A stretch of DNA of 64,000 bases from Alteromonadaceae bacterium M269 (lineage in GTDB: Bacteria; Pseudomonadota; Gammaproteobacteria; Enterobacterales; Alteromonadaceae), in the NCBI GenBank assembly GCA_004353515.1, contig SMNZ01000001.1, positions 124,001 to 188,000 on the forward strand. The letters are read 5' to 3'. A program made the translations under genes and the position numbers. A model generated the notes under the pieces. That model had not been told where the DNA came from and ran no database searches. It worked only from the letters and a program-made list of their open reading frames with translations. Below, piece after piece: positions 52,759 through 63,586 of this stretch (within the stretch, counting starts at the first letter, position 1; each line of letters opens with the position of its first letter).

Positions 52759-53042
52759 TTGGCCTAGATTATTAATTGTTTATTGGGCGTAATCTTAACA
52801 TTAGAAGAGATTAACACGCTCTAATTTTAGTGGATTTTCTTACGTAAGAATGAGAAGCAAAAATCGCGAACAAAACTTTGCAATAAGCTCGGAAAGCCAA
52901 TAATATTAACAAATATTTAACTGGTCATACTTGTTGTTCAAAAATTTAACACTTGTCTTTTAGGGATAAATTTACATCAATGATCTAAATGGCCCGTTTA
53001 TTTGGACGATGTCATCATATTAATGAGGTTTTGGGAATCATC

Positions 53043-55637
53043 ATGAAAAAAATTGTACTTGCTGCAGCTATATCTGCTTCGCTTACACTCGCCGGTTGTG
53101 GGGGAGGTGAATCCATTGAAGATATAGAACGCGACTTAGAACCTGTTAGGCCTGCATCGCGCATTGTTTTCGACCCTGCAGCAGGTGTACTCAATACACC
53201 AACAGATTTGCTCTTTGCTGTTGTCGCTCAAACTGACGATGGCACATTAGAATTACCTGATGAGATAGCTGGAGAAGCTAACGGCGGGACGCCTGATTTC
53301 GGAAACCCTTCTGCTGCACTAGGTGCGTTAGATGGGTGGTCTACTCAACATCCTTTTGTTATTTCAACAGAACACCCTGCTGGCATCTCACTGAATGCCG
53401 CTTCCTTAGCTGCACCTGGCGCTGTGCGTATTTTTGAAGGCTCTATCGGCGGTGATTTGAATAATCCAACTTGTTTGGTTGCTCCGCCTATTACAGGTTG
53501 TGAAGTTGGTGATGAGCTCACATTTGGCGTTGATTTTGTTACTCAAGCCAGTGGGAACGACATCGTTGTTGTGCCTTTAAGGCCTTTCGATGGCGCGCAG
53601 TCTTACTATGTTGTTGTAACTGATTCCTTATTATCGAGTGATGGAGAGCCGGTTATTGCTTCTACATCATATGAATCACTCAGTGCTTCTATTAATGATT
53701 TCCCGCTATCGACAGAAGCACAATTAGCACTACAAGGCATCATCAACTCTTATGAGAATGTTATTGCTAGAGACACAAATGTTGATCCTGAATCTATTAT
53801 CTTCAGCTTCACTTTTACGACTCAAGTAACAACTGACATTATAGATACCGTTAAAGGCTTACAAATTGGTGGCTTTGCAGCTGCGATTGGACAAGGCGCT
53901 GATGCGCAAACTGCGGCGCAGTTCCTACCAGCGGTTGTTGTACCTAATGAAGCTCCGGGAACACCCTTTGATGTTCTAGCTGGTTTCTTGTTAGGAGAAG
54001 AGCAGTTAGCGGCATTGACGCAAGTTGGTTTGAATTCTTGTTCAGGGTTAATCGGAGCACTAGGGAATCCTGCATCTCCTTTATTCCCAACGGCATCTCA
54101 AGTATTTGCTCAAGTTGGACCTTTCTGTGCTTCTGATTTAAGAACTGGAAGCATCGACTTACCTTACTATTTAAGTGCGGCAGAGCCTCTAACGGATAGC
54201 TGGAGAGCAGCTTGTACCAATGGTTTAGCGCTTCAAACTATTGGTGCTGAGAATATTCCAGGATTAATTGCAAACGGCACTTTAGGTGTTGGTCCTTTAA
54301 ATGATGTTTGTCAGGCTGCTAGTGGTGGTCAGTTGTTGGATTTAGATCTGACTAACTTAGGCATTACTGATTTACGTCATGTTACACGTTTTAGTCCTAT
54401 TCCTAGACCTCAGGGATCTAACCCAGATGGTTCAGAAACACTAGATGTACAAATCACTGTTCCTAATGAAACTGTTATCGGTTTGTTAGCGAGCTTAAGC
54501 CCAGCAGTTCAACCTGTTACGCGTCCAGCTGAAGGTTGGCCAGTGGTTATTTTGTCTCACGGTATTACTTCAAACAAAGAAAGTATGTTGGCATTATCTG
54601 GCACTCTTTCTCTTGCAGGGTTTGCAACAGTAGCTATCGATCAACCTTTGCATGGAACGCGTGGTTTCACTCTGCCAGATGGTACAATTGTTAACGCAAC
54701 TAGCGGTGCTGGTGGTGCGACAACAGATTACTTTAACCTAGCGAGTCTGTTGACTGCTCGTGATAATACACGCCAAGGTATTGTTGATTTCCTAGGTCTA
54801 AGATTAGGTTTGAATGCTGTAGCCGATTTGACAGGCGGTTCTGTTGATTTAGATGCATCAAATGTGTTCTTTGCGGGTCAATCTCTTGGTTCAATCATCG
54901 GGACAGGCGCGGTTGCTATGGCAAACCAGAGTCTATCAAATGTAAACCCTGCGTTAGCACCTTTCGATGGTTTATATGAAATTCAAGCTGCATCTTTCCA
55001 CGTACCTGGCGGCGGTATTGCGTCATTCTTACTGGAGTCTGCGTCATTTGGGAACTTGGTTCGTGGGTCGCTATTTGCGCAAACCTCTCCTGAATTCCAG
55101 GCATTTGTTGCACAGTTCGCTGCAGAGAATAATATCCCGGTTAACTTAGCAGTTTCTCCAGCATTTGCTGAGTTCTCACAGAATTTCACACCTGAGCAAG
55201 CCGCTGCTGCTGAAGCAACCTTTAGTGCATTTGCTTTTGCTGCACAGACAGTGATTGATTCAAGTGATCCGAACAACTTCGGTGCGCTACTAGCAGATAC
55301 GCCGGTACACGTTGCTGAAGCTGTTGGTGGTGGAATTAACGATGACGGAAGCACGGCGTTACCAGACCAGGTTATTCCTAATACTACTGCTGTTCCACTA
55401 GGTGGTACTGAAGCTCTAGCCGGTGTTATTGGATTACAAGGTGTTGGAACAACGACTCCGGGTAGCGGTATCGTTCGTTATACAACTGGCGGGCATAGCT
55501 CTGTATTGGTACCAACGCCAAGTGCTGCTGTTACTCTAGAGTTGCAAGCACAAACAGCTGCATTCTTTGTAACAACCCTACAAGGTCAGCCTACAATCGT
55601 TATTAATAACACTGACGTTATTGCACCTGCACCTTAA
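53043..55637 (+). CDS. Pla-1/VolA-type extracellular lipase lipoprotein
   Basis: 864 residues. Lipoprotein signal with lipobox TLAG-C17. N-terminal beta-rich region (SRIVFDPAAGVLNTPTDLLF) and a C-terminal alpha/beta-hydrolase domain with the nucleophile elbow GQSLGS near 616 and oxyanion motif LSHGIT near 505. It belongs to the Pla-1/cef lipase family (TIGR03502), including Vibrio VolA, a surface lysophospholipase. Probably outer-membrane lipoprotein acting on extracellular lipids. Start ATG 53043 with GGGA 7 bases ahead; the longer frame is not used. Terminator follows. The upstream 284 bp hold nothing clear. Confidence 0.88.
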   Translation: MKKIVLAAAISASLTLAGCGGGESIEDIERDLEPVRPASRIVFDPAAGVLNTPTDLLFAVVAQTDDGTLELPDEIAGEANGGTPDFGNPSAALGALDGWSTQHPFVISTEHPAGISLNAASLAAPGAVRIFEGSIGGDLNNPTCLVAPPITGCEVGDELTFGVDFVTQASGNDIVVVPLRPFDGAQSYYVVVTDSLLSSDGEPVIASTSYESLSASINDFPLSTEAQLALQGIINSYENVIARDTNVDPESIIFSFTFTTQVTTDIIDTVKGLQIGGFAAAIGQGADAQTAAQFLPAVVVPNEAPGTPFDVLAGFLLGEEQLAALTQVGLNSCSGLIGALGNPASPLFPTASQVFAQVGPFCASDLRTGSIDLPYYLSAAEPLTDSWRAACTNGLALQTIGAENIPGLIANGTLGVGPLNDVCQAASGGQLLDLDLTNLGITDLRHVTRFSPIPRPQGSNPDGSETLDVQITVPNETVIGLLASLSPAVQPVTRPAEGWPVVILSHGITSNKESMLALSGTLSLAGFATVAIDQPLHGTRGFTLPDGTIVNATSGAGGATTDYFNLASLLTARDNTRQGIVDFLGLRLGLNAVADLTGGSVDLDASNVFFAGQSLGSIIGTGAVAMANQSLSNVNPALAPFDGLYEIQAASFHVPGGGIASFLLESASFGNLVRGSLFAQTSPEFQAFVAQFAAENNIPVNLAVSPAFAEFSQNFTPEQAAAAEATFSAFAFAAQTVIDSSDPNNFGALLADTPVHVAEAVGGGINDDGSTALPDQVIPNTTAVPLGGTEALAGVIGLQGVGTTTPGSGIVRYTTGGHSSVLVPTPSAAVTLELQAQTAAFFVTTLQGQPTIVINNTDVIAPAP

Positions 55638-55653
55638 ACTTTCCATGAACGAG

Positions 55654-55684
55654 AAGCCAAGTCATAGACTTGGCTTTTTTTTTG
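55654..55684 (+). terminator. Rho-independent terminator after the lipase gene
   Basis: AAGCCAAGTC and GACTTGGCTT form a 10-bp stem with an ATA loop and a run of about nine T residues. Confidence 0.93.
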
Positions 55685-55805
55685 TTTTTAAATCCCCATA
55701 TTCAGAATAGGCCCACAGAACCTAATAAATATTGCATTGGTAATTTGTTTTCTTAGAAGGCAAATAATTAATGCAATTGATAAACACCTATTGGAGTAGA
55801 TACGT

Positions 55806-56840
55806 TTGGAATTTTTAACAACTTACGGCTTGTTTTTGGCGAAAGCTGTGACGCTAGTTGCTGCTATCTTAATCGTTGTTGGCGGTATTATCGGCATGGC
55901 GTCAAAACAGAAACAAGGCAAGGGACAGCTTGAAATCAGCTCGTTGACAGAAAAGCTTGAAGAGCTCAAAGAGCATGCACTTGAGCTCGTTATGGATAAG
56001 ACTGATCTGAAAAAGATGCGGAAAGAGCAGAAAAAAGCGAAAAAGCAGGAAGAAAAAGCTAAATCGAAAGATGACAGTGAAGCTAAACCGAAACCCAATC
56101 TATTTGTGGTTGATTTCAACGGTTCTACAGATGCTCATGAAGCAGATGCACTAAGAGAAGAAATCACCGCTATTCTTATGGTTGCCAAAGAAGACGATGA
56201 AGTTCTCGTTAGACTAGAAAGTGGTGGTGGTGTGGTTCATGGTTATGGCCTTGCTGCTTCTCAGCTTCAAAGAATCAAAGACAAAAATATCAAGTTAACA
56301 GTGAGTGTCGATAAAGTTGCTGCAAGTGGTGGCTATATGATGGCTTGCGTTGCAGATAAAGTACTGAGCGCTAACTTTGCGATAATTGGTTCTATTGGTG
56401 TTATTGCGCAATTACCTAACTTTAATAAGTTATTGAAGAAAAACGATATCGAGTTTGAACAACATACGGCGGGTGAATTTAAACGTACCATTACTATGTT
56501 TGGTGAGAATAATGATGAGGGTAGGGAGAAATTTAGGGAAGAACTTGAAGATGTTCACGTGATGTTCAAAGAGCATGTTCAAACCAATAGACCTAATCTT
56601 GATATTGAAAAAGTAGCGACCGGTGAATACTGGTACGGTATTAAAGCGCATGAACTTGGTTTGGTTGACGAGTTATCAACATCAGATGATTACTTGTTGG
56701 CCTCTCATGAAACCAAACAAATTTTCAAAGTAAAATATTCAACACCCAAGAAGCTCGCTGAGAAATTAGCGAGTGCCGCGTCCTTAAGTGTCGAATCAAC
56801 GGTGATGAAATTATGGGAAAGAGCTAACCGGTTGTTCTGA
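55806..56840 (+). CDS. sohB: Inner-membrane S49 peptidase SohB
   Basis: 344 residues. Membrane segment at the N-terminus (about 10-30), lysine-rich linker (about 65-95), then the S49 protease domain: LVRLESGGGVVHGYGLAASQL and DKVAASGGYMMACVADKV with the Ser nucleophile in AASGG, followed by GSIGVIAQLPNFN. Lys in the catalytic dyad is expected further on. TTG start with GGAG 9 bases ahead. Substrate unknown. Confidence 0.93.
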   Translation: MEFLTTYGLFLAKAVTLVAAILIVVGGIIGMASKQKQGKGQLEISSLTEKLEELKEHALELVMDKTDLKKMRKEQKKAKKQEEKAKSKDDSEAKPKPNLFVVDFNGSTDAHEADALREEITAILMVAKEDDEVLVRLESGGGVVHGYGLAASQLQRIKDKNIKLTVSVDKVAASGGYMMACVADKVLSANFAIIGSIGVIAQLPNFNKLLKKNDIEFEQHTAGEFKRTITMFGENNDEGREKFREELEDVHVMFKEHVQTNRPNLDIEKVATGEYWYGIKAHELGLVDELSTSDDYLLASHETKQIFKVKYSTPKKLAEKLASAASLSVESTVMKLWERANRLF

Positions 56841-56860
56841 TTGGCTCTGAATTAGAGACG

Positions 56861-56899
56861 AAAGCCGCCTATATGTTTATCTATGTATGGCGGCTTTTT
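56861..56899. terminator. Probable convergent terminator at hutG 3' end
   Basis: AAGCCGCC and GGCGGCTT form an 8-bp stem around about 19 bases, with T tracts on the plus side. It overlaps the last codons of hutG and follows sohB. Confidence 0.6.
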
Positions 56900-57819
56900 G
56901 CATTAGCGATTTCAAAAATCAGCCTTGCAGCTAATTTGGCTGTGCAATCATTGATATCGAACCTTGGGTTCATTTCTGCAACATCCGCTAAACGCCAATG
57001 GAATGAGTGTGAATGTTGGCTCTCAGCAAGCCAGTGAATCAACTTAATGATCAAATTGGGCTCAATACCTAATGCACTAGGCGCGCTCACACCAGGAGCC
57101 ATATAAGCAGGGAATGCATCCAAACAAATGGTTAAATACAGTTCATCGATGCTGCTTAATATTGGCGTTAGCAAAGCAATAACATCCTCAAAGTTGCATT
57201 GGTAATCCAGCAAGTACTTCACGTTGTTTTCGCGAGCATAGTCGAATAGAGCGACTGTATTTGATGCTTCTGATACACCAATACAAGCGTAATGGAAGGT
57301 TTGATTGGTCTCATTGCAATGCTCTGCTATCTGTCGAAAAGGTGTGCCGGAGCTTGTATCCGGGCTCGGTTTACGCAGATCAAAATGAGCGTCAATATTG
57401 ATAATGCCGATGGTTTTATCTGGGGCAGCTTTAGCTAATCCCTGATAGCTACCCCAGGCGATTTCATGTCCGCCACCTAAGCCAAAAACGAAAGGGTGTG
57501 CTTTGAGTAATGCAGTTATTTTTTCTCCATACTGCTCTTGTGCTAAGTCAAGATTGTCATCTGCGATAATGTCACCTGAATCGAATAACGGGTAATCAGT
57601 ATGGCTTGCCAGGTTGCCCATGGCTTTTCTAATCGCGTTGGGGCCTTCTTTAGCGCCAACTCGTCCTTTATTTGCCTGCACGCCTAGGTCACAACAAAAG
57701 CCGCATAACGCCAATGAACTAGCCGTGGGAAGCTGTGTTACTCGCTGATGCCACCTAGCACCTTTGGCACCGTCTTCGCTATCTACACGACCAGCCCAGT
57801 GAAATGATTTATCTGACAT
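56881..57819 (-). CDS. hutG: Formimidoylglutamase HutG
   Basis: 312 residues, ureohydrolase/arginase superfamily. Hydrolyses N-formimino-L-glutamate to glutamate and formamide. Metal-site motifs: GGGH118E, D143-A-H145-F-D147, and ICLD234AFPAYMAPGVSAP. In the usual S-x-D-x-D motif the first Asp appears as Cys232 (TICLD). The overlap with hutI is 11 bases, so both are coupled. Upstream AGGT ribosome site within hutI. Confidence 0.93.
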   Translation of the reverse strand: MSDKSFHWAGRVDSEDGAKGARWHQRVTQLPTASSLALCGFCCDLGVQANKGRVGAKEGPNAIRKAMGNLASHTDYPLFDSGDIIADDNLDLAQEQYGEKITALLKAHPFVFGLGGGHEIAWGSYQGLAKAAPDKTIGIINIDAHFDLRKPSPDTSSGTPFRQIAEHCNETNQTFHYACIGVSEASNTVALFDYARENNVKYLLDYQCNFEDVIALLTPILSSIDELYLTICLDAFPAYMAPGVSAPSALGIEPNLIIKLIHWLAESQHSHSFHWRLADVAEMNPRFDINDCTAKLAARLIFEIANAKSRHT

Positions 57820-59017
57820 TCTGACCTGCTACCCAAATATTGGTTGGACGATGGTAATTGATAGAGTGAACAAGATCAGCTGGGTGATCAATACCCCACA
57901 ATGAAAAGTCTGCGTCAGCACCAACAAAGAGTTGGCCTTTATTAGATAAACCTAGTGCTTGTGCAGCGTGTTTCGTCATACCCAACAAGCTCTCATAGGG
58001 GGTTAAGCCAAATAATACACTTGCCATATTCGCACTTGTTAGAAGAGAAGCGATAGGTGAAGTTCCCGGATTTAAATCTGTGGCGACTGCCATCGGAATT
58101 CGATGTTGTCTAAGGGCATCAACAGGCGGTTTTCGCTTTTCGTTTAAGTAATAAAATGCGCCAGGAATAATCACCGCAACCGTATTATTTTCTTTCAATG
58201 CAGACACATCAGACGGATCTAGATATTCAAGATGGTCGACCGAGTGTGCTTTGTATTCGCAGGCTAAGACTGCGCCTTTTAGATCTGAGAGCTGTTCCAC
58301 ATGAGCTTTGATTTGAAGGCCATGTTGTTGAGCTGCAGTGAAGACACGCTGGCATTGCGTTGGTGAGAAGCCGATGGACTCACAAAAGACATCGACTGCA
58401 TCTGCAAGGTTCTCTTTTGCTATATGTGGAATCATGGTTTCACAAACGAAATCAATATAATCGTCTGCTCTGTTTGAATATTCGGGAGGTAATGCGTGAG
58501 CGCCCAAGTAAGTCGTTGTTATATTAACTGGTAAGTGTTTCTCTATTGATTTAGCGACTCGCAACATCTTGCACTCAGTGTCAAAATCAAGCCCATAACC
58601 TGACTTAATTTCAATGCAAGTCACGCCTTCTTCGAGCAGTCTTTTCGTTTTCTTGATTGCGGAGTCCAGCAATAATGCTTCTGACGCATCTCGTGTAGCA
58701 GAGACTGTACTATTAATGCCACCACCTTGCTTCGCAATCTCTTCGTAGCTTACGCCTTGCAAACGCAAATCGAACTCGTTTGAGCGATTTCCTGCGTGAA
58801 CTAAGTGCGTATGACAATCGATAAACCCAGGTAATAGCCATTGTCCATTCCCATCAATTTTTGATTTTGGCTGAGCAGGAGCATTCTCTGAGTCTCCAAT
58901 GTAAGTCACTTTCCCCTCTGTGATACCAATGGCAGCGTTGTTAATAAAGTTTGCCGTCTCTTCTTTCATTGGCGCGATATTGACATTGTAAATAATAAGA
59001 TCACAGGGGACGGACAT
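57809..59017 (-). CDS. hutI: Imidazolonepropionase HutI
   Basis: 402 residues. Amidohydrolase superfamily; hydrolyses imidazolone-5-propanoate to N-formimino-glutamate. Metal motif HTHLVHAGNR (His-x-His) near 74, EIKSGYGLD, KAHVEQLSD, HSVDHLEYL and ATDLNPGTSP with the metal Asp. Start chosen at ATG 59017, which has AAAGAG 8 bases upstream; ATG 59023 and GTG 59026 are too close to it. First gene of the leftward hut operon. Confidence 0.95.
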   Translation of the reverse strand: MSVPCDLIIYNVNIAPMKEETANFINNAAIGITEGKVTYIGDSENAPAQPKSKIDGNGQWLLPGFIDCHTHLVHAGNRSNEFDLRLQGVSYEEIAKQGGGINSTVSATRDASEALLLDSAIKKTKRLLEEGVTCIEIKSGYGLDFDTECKMLRVAKSIEKHLPVNITTTYLGAHALPPEYSNRADDYIDFVCETMIPHIAKENLADAVDVFCESIGFSPTQCQRVFTAAQQHGLQIKAHVEQLSDLKGAVLACEYKAHSVDHLEYLDPSDVSALKENNTVAVIIPGAFYYLNEKRKPPVDALRQHRIPMAVATDLNPGTSPIASLLTSANMASVLFGLTPYESLLGMTKHAAQALGLSNKGQLFVGADADFSLWGIDHPADLVHSINYHRPTNIWVAGQNVR

Positions 59018-59050
59018 AGGCATCACTCTTTATTTGTTTTGGATATTCTA

Positions 59051-59073
59051 GTTGTATATAGTTGTATATACAA
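59051..59073. promoter_or_regulatory. HutC-type operator in the hutI-hutC intergenic region
   Basis: TTGTATATACAA (59062-59073) is a perfect 12-bp palindrome, of the TGTA/TACA type bound by HutC. An additional half-site GTTGTATATA (59051-59060) lies immediately left, giving a tandem direct repeat. It sits between the divergent hutI and hutC genes, so one site could control both operons. Confidence 0.75.
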
Positions 59074-59119
59074 GCTTGGTGGGTTACATTGATCACATCA
59101 TATAGCTAGCGAGTTTGTC

Positions 59120-59818
59120 ATGCTCCCGAGATACACACAGATTAAGTCAGAATTGTTGGAACAGATTGAGTCTGGTCAGATGAAAGCTGGAGATAAAGCC
59201 CCATCTGAAAATCAATTAGCGGAACAGTTTGATGTCAGCAGGATGACGGCAAGGAGAGCATTGACCGAGCTGGTTGATGAAGGCTTCATGATGAGAACAC
59301 AAGGCTTAGGGACATTTGTTTCGGATCATCGACCTATGAGCTCAATGCTTAGCATCAACAGTATCGATGAAGAGATTATTAATCGGGGACATCAATACAC
59401 GGCAAAGATATTAATGGCCGATGTTGTTGTAGCAGACGAACAACAAAGCAATTGGTTAGGACTCAATGAGAATGCGGAAGTCTTCAGGACACGGATAGTG
59501 CATCTTGAAAACATTGTGCCATTGCAATTGGAAGACCGCCTGGTTAACCCTAAATGGGTTCCTGAATATTTGCACCAAAACTACAACGAAACAACGACAA
59601 GCCGCTATCTCAGCTCAGTAGCGCCGTTAACAGAAGCTGACCATATGGTTGAAGCTATTCTCATCGAAAACGCTATTGCCGACATTCTTGATATTTCACC
59701 TGAACAACCTTGTTTGAAGATCTCAAGAAGAACGTTTTCAGCTAAAGGCATTATCAGCTACGCACAGCTATATCACCCTGGTAACCGTTACCGGATTGGT
59801 GGTCATTTGGATTTTTAA
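59120..59818 (+). CDS. hutC: Histidine utilisation repressor HutC (GntR family)
   Basis: 232 residues. GntR winged-helix N-terminus (LPRYTQIKSELLEQIESGQMKAGDKAPSENQLAEQFDVSRMTARRALTELVDEGF) and a C-terminal UTRA ligand-binding domain. HutC represses hut genes and is released by urocanate. It is the first gene of the rightward operon with hutU and hutH, and probably autoregulated through the adjacent palindrome. Confidence 0.93.
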   Translation: MLPRYTQIKSELLEQIESGQMKAGDKAPSENQLAEQFDVSRMTARRALTELVDEGFMMRTQGLGTFVSDHRPMSSMLSINSIDEEIINRGHQYTAKILMADVVVADEQQSNWLGLNENAEVFRTRIVHLENIVPLQLEDRLVNPKWVPEYLHQNYNETTTSRYLSSVAPLTEADHMVEAILIENAIADILDISPEQPCLKISRRTFSAKGIISYAQLYHPGNRYRIGGHLDF

Positions 59819-59849
59819 ATAGAAATTATTGAATTTTTGAGAGGTTGGT

Positions 59850-61529
59850 ATGAATCGCCAAGACAAATCAAGAAAGATTAAAGCGCCTACGGGCACGCAA
59901 TTAACAGCGAAAAGCTGGCAGACCGAAGCGCCTCTGCGCATGTTAATGAATAATCTGGATGCAGAAGTTGCTGAACATCCGAGTGAATTGGTTGTTTACG
60001 GCGGCATTGGCCGTGCCGCGCGTGATTGGGATTGCTATGACAAAATCGTCGAGACGCTGACTCGATTAAATGACGACGAGACGTTACTTATTCAAAGTGG
60101 TAAACCGGTAGGCGTATTCCCAACACATAGCAATGCGCCACGCGTACTTATCGCAAACTCTAACCTGGTACCACATTGGGCAAACTGGGAACACTTCCAT
60201 GAGTTAGATAAAGCCGGGTTAATGATGTATGGACAAATGACCGCTGGTTCGTGGATTTATATCGGTTCTCAGGGAATAGTGCAGGGGACTTATGAAACCT
60301 TTGTGAGTGTGGCTAAAACCCACTTCGACGGACAAGCAAAAGGTCGTTGGATTTTGACTGCGGGACTAGGCGGAATGGGCGGTGCTCAGCCTCTAGCAGC
60401 GACTATGGCTGGTTTCTCTATGCTTGCCGTAGAAGTGGATGAAAGCCGAGTCGATTTCAGAATTAAGACGGGCTATCTCGATAAGAAAGCACACTCACTC
60501 GAAGAAGCAATGCGCTTGATTAATGAAGCAACGGAGAACGGTACAGCGATTTCTGTCGGTTTAGTGGCTAATGCAGCTGATATCTTCCCAATGCTACTTG
60601 AGCAAGGTGTGATACCCGATGTCGTAACGGACCAAACCAGTGCACACGATCCATTGAATGGTTATCTACCTAAAAATTGGACTATCGAGCAAGCTGCTAA
60701 AGTTCGTCAGGAGAATGAATCTGAGATCATCCAGGCGGCTAAACAATCTATGGCCGTTCATGTCAAAGCGATGCTCGGTTTTCAAAATCAGGGCGCAGCG
60801 ACTCTTGATTATGGTAACAACATTCGTCAGGTTGCTTTTGACCAAGGTGTTGTTAATGCGTTTGATTTCCCAGGGTTTGTGCCTGCTTATATACGCCCTC
60901 TATTTTGCCAAGGTATAGGCCCATTCCGTTGGGTTGCATTATCGGGTGATCCAGAAGATATCTATAAAACAGATGCCAAGGTGAAGGAATTGATACCTGA
61001 TAATCCTCACCTTCATAACTGGCTTGATATGGCCAAAGAGCGTATCCAATTCCAAGGTCTTCCTGCGAGAATTTGTTGGGTAGGTCTAGGCGAGCGCCAA
61101 AAACTCGGTCAAGCATTCAACGAGATGGTTAAGAATGGTGAATTGAAAGCGCCCGTAGTCATTGGGCGAGATCACTTAGATTCTGGCTCTGTTGCATCAC
61201 CTAATCGTGAGACCGAGAGCATGTTAGATGGCTCAGATGCAGTGTCAGACTGGCCTTTACTCAATGCGTTGTTAAACACCGCAGGCGGTGCGACTTGGGT
61301 AAGCTTGCATCATGGCGGTGGTGTAGGCATGGGCTTTAGCCAGCATTCAGGTGTTGTCATACTCTGTGATGGTTCCGATGAAGCAGATAAGCGTATTGGC
61401 AGAGTATTACACAATGACCCAGCTACAGGTGTTATGAGACATGCTGATGCTGGCTACGAAATTGCGCAACAATGTGCTCGTAATAACAACCTTGACTTGC
61501 CAATGATTGGCAAAGAAAACAAAGCATAA
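59850..61529 (+). CDS. hutU: Urocanate hydratase HutU
   Basis: 559 residues, normal length. Converts urocanate to imidazolone propionate using tightly bound NAD. Motifs: [57 protein letters not shown], and [18 protein letters not shown]. 31 bp after hutC. Confidence 0.97.
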   Translation: MNRQDKSRKIKAPTGTQLTAKSWQTEAPLRMLMNNLDAEVAEHPSELVVYGGIGRAARDWDCYDKIVETLTRLNDDETLLIQSGKPVGVFPTHSNAPRVLIANSNLVPHWANWEHFHELDKAGLMMYGQMTAGSWIYIGSQGIVQGTYETFVSVAKTHFDGQAKGRWILTAGLGGMGGAQPLAATMAGFSMLAVEVDESRVDFRIKTGYLDKKAHSLEEAMRLINEATENGTAISVGLVANAADIFPMLLEQGVIPDVVTDQTSAHDPLNGYLPKNWTIEQAAKVRQENESEIIQAAKQSMAVHVKAMLGFQNQGAATLDYGNNIRQVAFDQGVVNAFDFPGFVPAYIRPLFCQGIGPFRWVALSGDPEDIYKTDAKVKELIPDNPHLHNWLDMAKERIQFQGLPARICWVGLGERQKLGQAFNEMVKNGELKAPVVIGRDHLDSGSVASPNRETESMLDGSDAVSDWPLLNALLNTAGGATWVSLHHGGGVGMGFSQHSGVVILCDGSDEADKRIGRVLHNDPATGVMRHADAGYEIAQQCARNNNLDLPMIGKENKA

Positions 61530-61544
61530 CGGGAAAGTTGTACG

Positions 61545-63074
61545 ATGGAAAAAAAGATTTTAAAACCGGGTGCACTCGATCTCGATATATTGAGACGAGC
61601 ACATAGAGAACATTTCTGTATTGCTTTAGATGAATCTACCAAGCCCGCTATAACCTCGTCGGAACAAGTGGTTCAGCAAGTGATTGAGGAAAACCGACGT
61701 GTTTACGGAATTAATACGGGTTTTGGTTTATTGGCGAACACACGGATTGAGAAATCCGACCTGGAGTCGTTGCAACGTAGCATTGTGTTATCGCATGCAG
61801 CAGGAGTAGGTGACTTTATGCCTACCGACACAGTTAGATTGTTGATGCTGTTGAAAATTAATTCACTAGCGAGAGGCTTTTCTGGCATTAGATTAAGCGT
61901 TATTGAAGCGCTAATCGCGCTTTACAACCATGAAATTTATCCTGCAATCCCTGAAAAAGGCTCTGTTGGCGCTTCGGGAGACCTAGCACCACTTGCGCAT
62001 ATGAGCGCTGTGCTTTTAGGTCAAGGTGAGGTATTTCACGAAGGTAAGAGACTTCCTGCTGAAGCTGGATTGGAGATTGCCGGATTAAAAGTTATCGATC
62101 TCGCACCTAAAGAAGGTCTCGCTTTACTGAACGGTACACAAGCTTCGACAGCGTTCGCATTACAAGGCCTATTCTATGCCGAAAATGCACTTCACAGTGC
62201 GGTAGCGATAGGTTCACTCACCGTTGATGCTGCTGAAGGTTCTCGGGTACCTTTCGACGATAGAATTCATCAAGCGCGAGGACATCAAGCACAAATAGAT
62301 GTTGCTGCGGCATTTAGGGCGTTATTGGCAACTTCAGCTATTGGTGACTCGCATGAAGGGTGTGAAAAGGTTCAAGATCCATACTCTTTAAGGTGTCAGC
62401 CTCAGGTCTTCGGTGCATGTCTTCAACAAATAACCTACGCAGCACACACATTGGTGACCGAAGCTAACAGTGTTTCTGATAATCCGTTGGTTTTTGCAGA
62501 GTCAGGTGACATTTTATCAGGTGGAAATTTCCATGCTGAAGCCGTTGCCATGGCCGCTGATATGCTAGCAATTGCATTGTCTGAAATCGGTGCACTTTCT
62601 GAGCGCAGAATGGCATTGTTGATCGATTCTCACTTAAGTGGATTACCGTCGTTTTTGGTTGATAACGGTGGCGTGAACTCTGGCTTTATGATTGCACAGG
62701 TGACCTGTGCAGCTTTGGCGAGTGAAAATAAAACCTTAGCTCATCCTGCTTCTATCGACTCATTACCGACTTCAGCAAATCAGGAAGACCATGTATCCAT
62801 GGCTACTTTTGCAGGTAGGCGCTTGCGAGATATCTTTGATAACGTCGCTGGTATCTTGGCAATAGAGTGGTTGGCAGCTTGTCAGGGGATTGATTTTAGG
62901 GCTCCGCTGAAAACGAGTGAGACTTTGGAAAGTGTTAAAGCTTTGCTTAGGGAGCAAGTCGCTTTCTATGATAAAGACAGATACTTTGCTCCCGATATTG
63001 AAGCGGCAAAGAGGTTGATAGTAAACAATCAGCTATCTGATTTAGTGAATTTGAAGCTGATATCTACTAAGTAG
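61545..63074 (+). CDS. hutH: Histidine ammonia-lyase HutH
   Basis: 509 residues, normal. Deaminates histidine to urocanate. The A143-S144-G145 triad in [13 protein letters not shown] forms the MIO electrophile. Active-site YGINTGFG near 54 and NGTQASTAF and QEDHVSMA are intact. 15 bp after hutU. A perfect inverted repeat (63058-63080) spans its stop codon, but there is no T tract. Confidence 0.97.
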   Translation: MEKKILKPGALDLDILRRAHREHFCIALDESTKPAITSSEQVVQQVIEENRRVYGINTGFGLLANTRIEKSDLESLQRSIVLSHAAGVGDFMPTDTVRLLMLLKINSLARGFSGIRLSVIEALIALYNHEIYPAIPEKGSVGASGDLAPLAHMSAVLLGQGEVFHEGKRLPAEAGLEIAGLKVIDLAPKEGLALLNGTQASTAFALQGLFYAENALHSAVAIGSLTVDAAEGSRVPFDDRIHQARGHQAQIDVAAAFRALLATSAIGDSHEGCEKVQDPYSLRCQPQVFGACLQQITYAAHTLVTEANSVSDNPLVFAESGDILSGGNFHAEAVAMAADMLAIALSEIGALSERRMALLIDSHLSGLPSFLVDNGGVNSGFMIAQVTCAALASENKTLAHPASIDSLPTSANQEDHVSMATFAGRRLRDIFDNVAGILAIEWLAACQGIDFRAPLKTSETLESVKALLREQVAFYDKDRYFAPDIEAAKRLIVNNQLSDLVNLKLISTK

Positions 63075-63169
63075 ATATCATAGCTCGTTAGAGCATGGAT
63101 GGACTATGTGATTGGTGTAAATGAGCGCTGTCAACAATCGTAAGATTTGAAAAGCAAAGGGTATGGGAG

Positions 63170-63535
63170 TTAAGAAGAACGCAAGATTTTTTCTATCTTG
63201 CGTCCTTTAGCGAGTTCGTCGACTAGCTTGTCTAAGTATCTAGCTTGACGGGTGAGAGGGGTATCTATCTCCTCTATTCGATACCCACAGATAACACCTT
63301 TGATTAAGCTGGCATTGGGATTGAGAGTCGCCTCAGCAAAAAATTGCTTCATGGTGACTTTGTCTTCAATCAGAGATTGAAGTTTGTTCTCATCGAATCC
63401 GGTCAGCCATGAAATCACCTGATGAAGTTCATCAACCGTTCGACCTTTCTTTTCAATCTTCGCCACTAAGAATGGGTAGACAGAGTCGAAGACCATGTTA
63501 GCGATTCGTTCGTCATGTTCAGGTGTGGTAGCCAT
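63170..63535 (-). CDS. DUF2200-family protein
   Basis: 121 residues. Family pattern: [71 protein letters not shown]. Cytosolic. Function unknown, occasionally described as a TfoX/YdhR-like small protein without evidence. Single gene, 51 bp upstream of the sodium symporter 3' end. Confidence 0.85.
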   Translation of the reverse strand: MATTPEHDERIANMVFDSVYPFLVAKIEKKGRTVDELHQVISWLTGFDENKLQSLIEDKVTMKQFFAEATLNPNASLIKGVICGYRIEEIDTPLTRQARYLDKLVDELAKGRKIEKILRSS

Positions 63536-63586
63536 CTTATTTGTTCACTTTTTCGAATATCATTACTGGACAAAGAGCTTCCTGGC

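Noticed and set aside
63058..63080. Perfect inverted repeat TGATATCTAC-TAA-GTAGATATCA at the end of hutH
   Set aside because: Could be a terminator or operator, but has no T tract and overlaps the stop codon, so I did not assign a function.
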